NCBI GenBank assembly: GCA_019308625.1
Contig: JAFDHU010000121.1
Coordinates: 1-5,190 of the forward strand
DNA from: Deltaproteobacteria bacterium
Lineage (GTDB): Bacteria > Desulfobacterota > Desulfobaccia > Desulfobaccales > 0-14-0-80-60-11
Direction of reading: 5' to 3'
Length of the DNA: 5,190 nt
In this document: in pieces, positions 1-5,190 of the stretch
How the letters are laid out: each line of letters opens with the position of its first letter
How positions within the stretch are numbered: the first letter of the stretch is position 1
Translations under genes and position numbers: made by a program
Notes under the pieces: generated by a model
Told to the model about the DNA's origin: nothing
What the model saw: the letters and a program-made list of their open reading frames with translations, nothing else
Database searches by the model: none

Positions 1-153
1 GCCCCGTAGGCCGAAAACCGGGTCCCGGGCCAGGTCGGGGCCATTATTATCATTGTTCAGAGCCGGAAGAAGGCTGGTTCCCCCGCAACGTCCTCTTTGG
101 GTGAAAGGGCAAAGAATGCCTTGCTTTTCTGCCCCCGATAATTTGTTTGAGGG

Positions 154-172
154 CAGGAGCCCCAGGCTCCTG
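154..172. other. Stem-loop just after the proB stop codon
   Basis: A perfect 8-bp inverted repeat (CAGGAGCC, loop of 3, GGCTCCTG) begins 3 bases past the proB TGA. Its position suits an mRNA 3'-end stabiliser or a weak terminator. Neither strand has a run of T after the stem: the minus-strand continuation is CCCTCAAACAAATTATC. It therefore does not meet the usual criteria for an intrinsic terminator. The rest of 1-175 shows no gene I can support. Confidence 0.35.
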
Positions 173-175
173 ATC

Positions 176-1321
176 TCAGCCTTCCCCGAACTCCGGGAAA
201 ATCACCAGGTTGTCCCGGTGGATGACTTCGTCGTAATCCTTGTGGCCCAAGGCCTGGGCGATTTCCTGGGTCTTCCGGCCCTTGATGCGGTTGATGTCCC
301 GGCTGGAGTAATTGGTCAGGCCCACCGCAAAGGTCTGACCGTCGGGGTCCACCAGTCTCACTGGGGCCCCCCGGCGGAAGCCGCCGAACACTTCCAGAAT
401 GCCAGCGGGCAGCAGGCTCTTGCCTTGGCGTACCAGGGCTTCCCGGGCCCCGGTGTCCACCAGGATGGCCCCTTCGGGAGCCACGTTGTAGGCCAGCCAG
501 TACTGGCGGCTTTTCAGCTTGTGGGCATGGGGCAGGCACAGGGTGCCCACTTCCTCTCCGGCGAAAATCCGGCCCAAGATGCCGGGGGTCAGGCCGTTGG
601 CAATGAAGCTGGGGATGCCCAGGCCGGCCGCCTTCTTCACCGCCTGAATCTTGCTGGCCATGCCCCCCCGGCCCAGATAGCCCGGACGCCGGCCGGCGGC
701 CTGGGCCAGCTTGGGGTCGGTGCTCTCCACCACCTTGAGCAGGGGGGCCTCCGGGTCCTCCCGGGGGTCTCGGGCATAGAGGCCGTCGGTGTCAGTGAGC
801 ATGACCAGCAGGTCCGCGGCCACCAGGTTGCACACCAGGGCCGCCAGGTTGTCATTGTCCCCGAACTTCAGCTCTTCGGTGGCCACCGTGTCGTTTTCAT
901 TGATAATGGGCACCACCCCCCACTGCAGCAAAGTGAAGATGGTGTTCCGGGCGTTCAGGAACCGTTTGCGGGAGGCCAGGTCCTCATGGGTGAGAAGGAT
1001 TTGGGCCACCTTGAGGCCGTGGGCGGCGAAGGCCTCCTCATAGGCGTACATCAGGCTGCTCTGGCCCGCGGCGGCCACCGCCTGCTGCTGGGGAATGCCC
1101 TGGGGTTTTTCGCCCAGCCGCAGTTTGTGGACTCCGGCCGCCACCGCCCCGGAGGACACCAGGACAAACTGGCGCTCATTCCGGCGCAGTGCAGCAATTT
1201 CCGCCACCAGCCGCTGAATCAGGAGATGGTTCAGGCCGTGTGTGGCGGTGAGGACCGCGCTTCCCAGTTTGAGCACCACCCGGCGGGCTTTGCTCAGGTA
1301 TGCTAAGCGGGAATTGTCCAT
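176..1321 (-). CDS. proB: Glutamate 5-kinase (gamma-glutamyl kinase) with C-terminal PUA domain
   Basis: Cytoplasmic enzyme that phosphorylates L-glutamate with ATP to gamma-glutamyl phosphate, the first step of proline synthesis. The 381-residue product has the family layout: an amino acid kinase domain (about 12-270) followed by a PUA domain (about 283-365). Visible motifs are KLGSAVLT (18-25, nucleotide-binding strand), VSSGAVAAG (55-63), the substrate-site NEND (141-144), GDNDNLAALV (154-163), LTDTDGLY (175-182) and GRGGMASKIQA (217-227). Length matches the two-domain form such as E. coli ProB (about 367). I chose ATG at 1321. The frame stays open upstream to a TTG at 1387, but that start has no ribosome binding site and would add 22 residues absent from the family. 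The Shine-Dalgarno before 1321 is also weak. Last gene of the operon in view, 117 bases after obgE. No proA is visible downstream in the window. The family assignment is very secure; the start is fairly secure. Confidence 0.96.
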   Translation of the reverse strand: MDNSRLAYLSKARRVVLKLGSAVLTATHGLNHLLIQRLVAEIAALRRNERQFVLVSSGAVAAGVHKLRLGEKPQGIPQQQAVAAAGQSSLMYAYEEAFAAHGLKVAQILLTHEDLASRKRFLNARNTIFTLLQWGVVPIINENDTVATEELKFGDNDNLAALVCNLVAADLLVMLTDTDGLYARDPREDPEAPLLKVVESTDPKLAQAAGRRPGYLGRGGMASKIQAVKKAAGLGIPSFIANGLTPGILGRIFAGEEVGTLCLPHAHKLKSRQYWLAYNVAPEGAILVDTGAREALVRQGKSLLPAGILEVFGGFRRGAPVRLVDPDGQTFAVGLTNYSSRDINRIKGRKTQEIAQALGHKDYDEVIHRDNLVIFPEFGEG

Positions 1322-1343
1322 GACTGTTGCAACTCTGCCGGTG

Positions 1344-1374
1344 ATTATATCTCCAATATGCCCCAAAATGTCAG
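1344..1374 (-). promoter_or_regulatory. Candidate promoter for proB
   Basis: On the minus strand, CTGACA (1374-1369, five of six matches to the -35 consensus) is followed after 19 bases by a perfect TATAAT (1349-1344). The spacer is 2 bases longer than optimal. Transcription would start near 1337, leaving about 15 bases before the proB ATG at 1321. This would exclude the upstream TTG at 1387 as a start. It may supplement read-through from obgE. The call rests on sequence match only. Confidence 0.4.
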
Positions 1375-1438
1375 TTTTTTGAAGCAAAACAATGCAGTCC
1401 GGGGCAAGCCGCCGCAGCGCCCCTACGGGCTTTGAATA

Positions 1439-2515
1439 TTATGTATCTTGATTTCCGGGGCCGTGCGGCTCCGAAAGCCCGGGCCCGGAAGCCAGCCTCG
1501 CCCCCCAGCGGGCCGTCTCTTCTATCAGGGCCCGACGCAGCTCCATCAGACCCTCCCCGGTAATCGCCGACACCGGATATACCTGCCAGCCAGCCCGGCG
1601 ATAGGCTTCAGCCACTTCTTTCAGGGGAAAATCCGGAGGAAGGAGGTCAATCTTGTTCAGGGCGATGAGCCTTGGTTTGGTAGGGAGCCCGGGGTCAAAG
1701 GCCTGCATCTCCTGCTCCACCTCCTTAAGTGGGGTCAGGGGCTGCTGCAGGTCAATCTGGCTTACGTCTATCACCTGCACCAGCAGGCGGGTGCGTTTGA
1801 GGTGGCGCAGGAATCGGTGTCCCAGGCCTTTGCCCTTGTGGGCCTCCGGGATCAGCCCGGGAATCTCCGCCAGGATGAGGGGGGCTTCGGCATAAGCCGG
1901 ATCGATTTCCAGAACCCCCAACTGCGGAGTCAGAGTGGTGAAGGGGAACACGTCCACCCGGGCCGAGGAGGCGGTCAGGGCCCGCAGCAAGGAGGTCTTG
2001 CCGGCGTTGGGGGCCCCCACCAGCCCAACATCGGCCAGCACCTGGAGCTCCAGGCGCAGGCGGCGCTCCTCTCCCGGCTCGCCGGGTTGGGCAAAGCGCG
2101 GAGACCGCAGGCGGGAGGAAGTGAAGTGGGCGTTGCCCTTGCCGCCCCGGCCGCCCCGGGCCGCCACCAGGCGGTCCCCCGGCAGGAGCAGCTCGCACAG
2201 CAGCTCCCCGGTATCCGCGTCAAAGACCAGGGTGCCCGGGGGAACGGAGACGACCAAGGTGGCGCCGCTTTTGCCCAGGCGGTCCTGTTTGCCGCCGGGC
2301 TTGCCGTTTTCGGCCTGGAAGAGACGCCGGCGACGGAAATAGGCCAGGGTACGGGTGTGTTCCGAGGCTTGCAGGATGACATCACCGCCGGCCCCGCCGT
2401 TGCCGCCGTCAGGGCGGCCCCGGGGCTGGCGGCGGGTCCGCAGGAAGCTTACGCAACCGGCGCCGCCGTGCCCGCCCCGGACGGTGATTTCCGCCTCGTC
2501 AGGAAAGGCTCTCAA
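1439..2515 (-). CDS. obgE: Obg-family GTPase (ObgE/CgtA), 50S assembly
   Basis: Ribosome-associated GTPase that acts in late 50S maturation and is linked in several bacteria to stringent and growth control. The 358-residue product has a glycine-rich Obg fold (about 1-160, with GGHGGAG at 14-20 and DGGNGGAGG at 36-44) and then a G domain: G1 GAPNAGKT (167-174), switch I PFTTLTPQLG (191-200), G3 EIPG (217-220), G4 NKID (287-290) and G5 SAI (316-318). Two positions are unusual: G3 has Glu217 where the family normally has Asp, and the P-loop ends GKTS rather than GKST/GKSS. The C-terminal extension after the G domain is short, with no long acidic tail like that of E. coli. The start is TTG at 2515, whose bases overlap the rpmA stop as TTGA. 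No ATG is available in frame, and the predicted N-terminus MRAFPDEAEITV aligns with the family start. There is no clear Shine-Dalgarno, so translation is probably coupled to rpmA. The family call is secure. Confidence 0.96.
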   Translation of the reverse strand: MRAFPDEAEITVRGGHGGAGCVSFLRTRRQPRGRPDGGNGGAGGDVILQASEHTRTLAYFRRRRLFQAENGKPGGKQDRLGKSGATLVVSVPPGTLVFDADTGELLCELLLPGDRLVAARGGRGGKGNAHFTSSRLRSPRFAQPGEPGEERRLRLELQVLADVGLVGAPNAGKTSLLRALTASSARVDVFPFTTLTPQLGVLEIDPAYAEAPLILAEIPGLIPEAHKGKGLGHRFLRHLKRTRLLVQVIDVSQIDLQQPLTPLKEVEQEMQAFDPGLPTKPRLIALNKIDLLPPDFPLKEVAEAYRRAGWQVYPVSAITGEGLMELRRALIEETARWGARLASGPGLSEPHGPGNQDT

Positions 2516-2769
2516 GCGATGGGATAGACGCTGACTCTCTTCTTGTTGGGGCCGAAGGCTTCAAAGGTCACCACCCCGTCAATTTTGGCGAACAGGGTAT
2601 AGTCTTTGCCCAGCCCCACATTGTTGCCGGGATGGATTTTGGTGCCGCACTGGCGCACCAGGATGTTGCCGGCCTTTACCACCTGGCCAGCAAAACGCTT
2701 GACGCCCCGGCGCTTGCCGGCGCTGTCCCGGCCGTTGCGAGAGCTGCCGCCTGCCTTTTTATGTGCCAT
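2512..2769 (-). CDS. rpmA: 50S ribosomal protein L27
   Basis: Structural protein of the large subunit; its N-terminal tail reaches toward the peptidyl transferase centre and contacts tRNA. The 85-residue product has the standard length and begins MAHKKAGGSSRNGRDS, the classical L27 start, followed by the conserved stretch GQVVKAGNILVRQCGTKIHPG (residues 28-48). There is no N-terminal extension of the kind that the Prp protease removes in Firmicutes, and no prp (ysxB) gene lies between rplU and rpmA, which agrees. The ATG at 2769 is preceded by GAGGG at 2783-2779 with 9 bases of spacing. It starts 22 bases after the rplU stop and overlaps the obgE start by 4 bases, so the three genes are probably on one mRNA. 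Confidence 0.98.
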   Translation of the reverse strand: MAHKKAGGSSRNGRDSAGKRRGVKRFAGQVVKAGNILVRQCGTKIHPGNNVGLGKDYTLFAKIDGVVTFEAFGPNKKRVSVYPIA

Positions 2770-2791
2770 GGTCTGGGTCCCTCTATTTTAT

Positions 2792-3103
2792 TTATACAAC
2801 AATTTCCTTGATTTGGATAGCGGTATAAAGCTGCCGGTGGCCCTGCTTGCGGCGATAGCCCTTGCGGCGCTTCTTCTTGAACACAATAATCTTTTTGGCC
2901 TTGCCCTGCCGGAGGATTTCGCCTTTGACTTCGGCCCCTTCCACCCACGGACGGCCCACCCGCACCTGATCATCGTGGGCCACCAGGAGCACCTGCTTAA
3001 GGGACACCTCATCGCCGCGCTCCCCGGGGAGGCGTTCCACCCGCAGGATATCGCCGGGGGAAACCCGATACTGCTTCCCGCCGGTTTGAATGATGGCGAA
3101 CAA
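2792..3103 (-). CDS. rplU: 50S ribosomal protein L21
   Basis: Structural protein of the 50S subunit that binds 23S rRNA. Starting at TTG 3103 it is 103 residues, the usual L21 length, and begins MFAIIQTGGKQYRV, the typical family N-terminus. The C-terminal half carries the basic RNA-binding segment KKIIVFKKKRRKGYRR (70-85) followed by KQGHRQ (86-91). The frame is open further upstream to 3193, but TTG 3103 is chosen because a full AAGGAGG lies 5 bases before it and because the longer version would add residues that L21 does not have. It is the first gene of the rplU-rpmA-obgE(-proB) unit, with a consensus-like promoter 39 bases upstream. Confidence 0.98.
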   Translation of the reverse strand: MFAIIQTGGKQYRVSPGDILRVERLPGERGDEVSLKQVLLVAHDDQVRVGRPWVEGAEVKGEILRQGKAKKIIVFKKKRRKGYRRKQGHRQLYTAIQIKEIVV

Positions 3104-3108
3104 GACAA

Positions 3109-3115
3109 CCTCCTT
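3109..3115 (-). promoter_or_regulatory. Shine-Dalgarno that fixes the TTG start of rplU
   Basis: The minus strand reads AAGGAGG at 3115-3109, a full match to the anti-Shine-Dalgarno core, with a 5-base spacer (TTGTC) to the TTG at 3103. It decides the start in favour of TTG over upstream in-frame codons. Its strength may compensate for the weak initiation codon in a highly expressed ribosomal protein gene. Confidence 0.85.
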
Positions 3116-3141
3116 CACCGGAATTAGCTCAAAGCCAATAA

Positions 3142-3169
3142 ATTTTATTTGATTTCCTGTCTTTGTCAA
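3142..3169 (-). promoter_or_regulatory. Promoter of the rplU-rpmA-obgE operon
   Basis: On the minus strand, a perfect -35 box TTGACA (3169-3164) is followed after 16 bases by TAAAAT (3147-3142), five of six matches to TATAAT. The spacer is AT-rich in an otherwise GC-rich window. The expected start near 3135 gives a leader of about 30 bases containing the AAGGAGG site. This is the best promoter match in the window and fits a highly expressed ribosomal protein operon. Confidence 0.75.
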
Positions 3170-3227
3170 CCGCTCAGGGGGCATGAAAAGCATTTTTTCG
3201 CTCCATCCCTTCTGCCAAGGGGCCGAG

Positions 3228-3257
3228 TTGACACGTCAAGGAAGACCGCATTATCAT
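3228..3257 (+). promoter_or_regulatory. Candidate promoter of the GH57 gene, overlapping a palindrome
   Basis: On the plus strand, TTGACA (3228-3233) is followed after 18 bases by TATCAT (3252-3257), five of six matches to TATAAT. Transcription would start near 3264, about 70 bases before the proposed ATG at 3334. The -35 box forms the left half of an inverted repeat TTGAC-AC-GTCAA (3228-3239), which could be an operator half-site pair or chance. The -35 lies 59 bases from the divergent rplU -35. Assigned by pattern only. Confidence 0.45.
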
Positions 3258-3273
3258 GAGGCCAAAAGCCGTG

Positions 3274-3302
3274 GGGCGGGAGGGGCGTCCGGACTCCTGC
3301 CC
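3274..3302 (+). other. GC-rich stem-loop upstream of the GH57 start
   Basis: GGGCGGGAG (3274-3282) can pair with CTCCTGCCC (3294-3302) across an 11-base loop, giving 9 pairs with one G-U. Flanking GCCG (3268-3271) and CGGC (3307-3310) could add an outer stem. If translation starts at 3334 this lies in the mRNA leader, 31 bases before the start codon. No T-run follows at once; a TTTT occurs at 3315-3318. It could affect mRNA stability or early termination, but it may simply reflect high GC content. Confidence 0.3.
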
Positions 3303-3333
3303 GCCGCGGCAGAATTTTACTCCAGGGGCGCAG

Positions 3334-5190
3334 ATGCATCAGGCGGAAGCCAGGCCGGAGGTTCGGGGGCAGGTGGTCATCCACGGCCATTTCTACCAGC
3401 CGCCCCGGGAGAATCCCTGGATTGAAGAGGTGGAGCCCGAGCCCGGCGCCCAGCCCTTTCCTGACTGGAACACCCGCATCGCCGCGGAATGCTACACCCC
3501 CAACGGTTGCGCCCGCCTCTACGACGACGCCGGCCGCATTGTGGAGATTGTCAACAACTACGAATATATCAGCTTCAATTTCGGCCCCACCCTGCTGTCC
3601 TGGCTGGAGACCCGGGCCCCCTTGACCTATCAGCGGATTCTGGCCGCAGATCGGAAGAGCCAGGCCCGTCTGGGGCACGGCAACGCCTTGGCCCAGGCCT
3701 ACAACCACGCCATTCTGCCCCTGCTGTCGCCCCGGGACCGGGAAACCCAGGTCATCTGGGGCCTGCAGGACTTTGAATATCGCTTCCGGCGTCGCCCGGA
3801 AGCCATGTGGCTCCCCGAAGCCGCAGTGAACTACCCCACCCTGGCCACCCTGGCCGACCACGGGCTGAAGTTTGTCATTCTGGCGCCGCATCAGGCCCGG
3901 CGGGTGCGTTCCCTGGAGGGCGGCGAGTGGCAGGAGGTTCAGCCCCGCACCCTGGACACCACCCAGGCCTACCGCTGCTTTATCCCGGAGAGGGCCCGGG
4001 ATGCCGGGGGACGCGGTTATATTGACGTGTTTTTCTATCAGGCCGAGGCGGCCGCGGACATCAGCTTCGGGGAGCTGCTACGGGACAGCCACCGCTTGGC
4101 GGCCCGGCTGACCGAGAGCTTTGCTCCGGAGGAGAATCGGCCCCAGCTTCTGCATGTGGCCACGGATGGGGAGAACTACGGCCACCACCGCAAGTTCGGG
4201 GAGCTGGCCCTGGCGCACGCCCTAACCCGGGTCCTGCCGGAGGCCGGATTTGCCGTCACCAATTACGCGGCTTTCCTGGAAAAGACACCACCCCGGCTGA
4301 TGGTTGAGCTTGACCTGGGGGAAAAAGGCGAAGGCAGTTCCTGGAGCTGCTCCCACGGGGTCAGCCGCTGGAAGGAGGACTGCGGCTGCGCCACCGGGGG
4401 CAAGCCGGGCTGGCACCAGAAATGGCGGGCGCCTCTCAGGGAGGCGGTGGACTTTGTGAACCTCAGGCTGGGGAAGATTTTGGAGCAGGAAGGCGGGAGA
4501 TACCTGCGGGACCCCTGGTCAGCCCGCAATGCCTATATCCAGGTGGTCCTCAGCCGGGAGCCGGAAGTACTGGCCCGCTTTTTCTCCCAGGAGGGCGTCC
4601 CTGGCCTGGACCGGGGGGACTGGGTGCCCGCCCTGCGGCTCCTGGAAATGCAGCGGCACGTCATGTTGATGTACACCAGTTGCGGCTGGTTTTTTGCCGA
4701 CCTGGCGGGGCTGGAAGCCCTGCAGGTGCTGAAATACGCGGCCCGGGCCCTGCAGCTGGCCCAATACTTCAGCCGGGAACCGCTGGAGCAGGAATTTCTC
4801 CGGCGGCTGGAACAGGCGGAGAGCAATGTCCCGGAAGAGGGCAACGGCCGCCGGATTTACGAACGGCGTATCCGGCCGGAAGTGGCGGACTTCGGCAAAA
4901 TCGTCAACCATTGGGTGATTTCCTGGCTCAAAGCCCGGGAGCGGCAATGTCCGGCTAGGGTGTACCATTTCCAGGTGGAATGTCTGGAACAGGAGATCAG
5001 AAGCCGGGCCTCCCTGGAGCTGGCCGCCGGACGGCTGCGCCTTACTTCGGGAATCACCCTGGCGGTCCGCCACCCGGCCTTCTTCACCGCCTACCTGGGG
5101 AGCTATCTTTACCGCACCCAGGTGCTGCCGGAGCCTGACCCGGAGGTCTTCGCCTCCTTGAAGCGTGAACTCTTCGCGGTGTTGGAGGAG
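3334..5190 (+). CDS. Glycoside hydrolase family 57 protein with DUF3536 region (3' end cut by window)
   Basis: Predicted retaining alpha-glucan-active enzyme of family GH57 (amylases, 4-alpha-glucanotransferases, branching enzymes); which activity this member has cannot be told. I translated the frame by hand: it has no stop to the right edge, giving 619 codons. Related DUF3536 proteins are about 800 residues, so roughly the last quarter is missing. The N-terminal GH57 barrel starts with HGHFYQPPRENPW (17-29). MWLPEAAVN (158-166) carries the expected nucleophile Glu162, and TDGENYGHH (277-285) the expected acid Asp278. A conserved-looking Cys/His stretch, SCSHGVSRWKEDCGC (338-352), leads into the DUF3536 part, which includes IRPEVADFGKIVNHW near 514-528. 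No signal peptide is seen, so it is probably cytoplasmic, perhaps acting on glycogen. ATG 3334 has a modest AGGGG 5 bases upstream. ATG 3256, GTG 3271 and GTG 3373 are in-frame alternatives; 3373 has GGAGG 11 bases upstream but would trim the first strand. It is transcribed away from the rplU operon. Confidence 0.9.
   Translation, partial: MHQAEARPEVRGQVVIHGHFYQPPRENPWIEEVEPEPGAQPFPDWNTRIAAECYTPNGCARLYDDAGRIVEIVNNYEYISFNFGPTLLSWLETRAPLTYQRILAADRKSQARLGHGNALAQAYNHAILPLLSPRDRETQVIWGLQDFEYRFRRRPEAMWLPEAAVNYPTLATLADHGLKFVILAPHQARRVRSLEGGEWQEVQPRTLDTTQAYRCFIPERARDAGGRGYIDVFFYQAEAAADISFGELLRDSHRLAARLTESFAPEENRPQLLHVATDGENYGHHRKFGELALAHALTRVLPEAGFAVTNYAAFLEKTPPRLMVELDLGEKGEGSSWSCSHGVSRWKEDCGCATGGKPGWHQKWRAPLREAVDFVNLRLGKILEQEGGRYLRDPWSARNAYIQVVLSREPEVLARFFSQEGVPGLDRGDWVPALRLLEMQRHVMLMYTSCGWFFADLAGLEALQVLKYAARALQLAQYFSREPLEQEFLRRLEQAESNVPEEGNGRRIYERRIRPEVADFGKIVNHWVISWLKARERQCPARVYHFQVECLEQEIRSRASLELAAGRLRLTSGITLAVRHPAFFTAYLGSYLYRTQVLPEPDPEVFASLKRELFAVLEE

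Noticed and set aside
1..53. Minus-strand ATG at 53 (ATGATAATAATGG) as the start of the next operon gene
   Set aside because: No Shine-Dalgarno precedes it, and the roughly 17 codons visible (MIIMAPTWPGTRF...) resemble nothing I know. Too little sequence to call a gene.
107..134. GGGCA ... TGCCC inverted repeat downstream of proB as a terminator
   Set aside because: Only 5 pairs around an 18-base loop and no following T-tract; likely chance.
53..1306. Long plus-strand reading frame (417 codons) opposite proB
   Set aside because: It lies entirely antisense to a clear proB, has low-complexity Gly/Gln/His-rich composition and no recognisable motif; high-GC coding sequence commonly produces such open antisense frames.
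1448..2527. Long plus-strand reading frame (359 codons) opposite obgE
   Set aside because: Same reason: antisense to a well-supported Obg gene, with Gly/Gln/Ala-rich translation and no family motif.
3123..3139. Seven-pair hairpin (one G-T pair) upstream of rplU as an L21-type regulatory leader
   Set aside because: The predicted transcription start near 3135 falls inside the 5' arm, so most of one arm would not be transcribed. It could still be a DNA site, but there is no support.
3187..3199. GAAAA/TTTTTTC stretch with a T-run on the plus strand as a terminator
   Set aside because: No GC-rich stem precedes the T-run and no plus-strand gene ends nearby; it more likely just marks AT-rich upstream promoter DNA.
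3166..3891. Minus-strand reading frame (241 codons) covering the rplU promoter and the GH57 5' part
   Set aside because: Its translation is Gly/Gln-rich with no motif, and the overlapping plus-strand frame has clear GH57 motifs.
1..5190. Mobile element, CRISPR array, tRNA or novel multi-gene system
   Set aside because: No spaced direct repeats, transposase motifs, terminal inverted repeats or tRNA-like cloverleaf seen; all large frames are explained by housekeeping genes and one GH57 gene.

Overview
This is a high-GC window (roughly 60-65% G+C by eye) that looks like the chromosome of an ordinary free-living bacterium. Gene order (rplU-rpmA-obgE-proB), an L27 without the cleavable N-terminal extension seen in Firmicutes, and a divergent GH57/DUF3536 protein suggest a Gram-negative anaerobe of the Desulfobacterota (former Deltaproteobacteria) type. 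That placement is inference from style and gene order, not from a search.

Layout. Positions 1-175 lie beyond the 3' end of proB and hold one stem-loop but no gene I can support. From 3103 down to 176, four minus-strand genes form a housekeeping operon, transcribed right to left: rplU (ribosomal protein L21, TTG start), rpmA (L27), obgE/cgtA (ribosome-associated GTPase, TTG start overlapping the rpmA stop) and, after a 117-base gap, proB (glutamate 5-kinase). A strong sigma70-type promoter sits in front of rplU. A weaker candidate lies just before proB, so proB may have some independent expression. From about 3334 to the right edge, a plus-strand gene encodes a glycoside hydrolase family 57 protein with a DUF3536 C-terminal part. 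It is cut by the window edge after 619 codons. The 230-base region between the two divergent units carries promoter-like elements for both directions.

How the genes work together. L21 and L27 are structural proteins of the 50S subunit, and Obg is a GTPase that acts late in 50S assembly, so the first three genes form a coherent large-subunit module. ProB catalyses the first step of proline synthesis and is a common passenger after obg. The GH57 gene is a separate unit, probably acting on an alpha-glucan such as glycogen.

I found no mobile element, CRISPR array, tRNA or rRNA, and nothing that looks like a new defence or biosynthetic system. The points most worth a second look are the altered G3 (Asp to Glu) and P-loop residues of Obg, the use of TTG starts at two genes of one operon, the control region between rplU and the GH57 gene, and a Cys/His motif in the GH57 protein.
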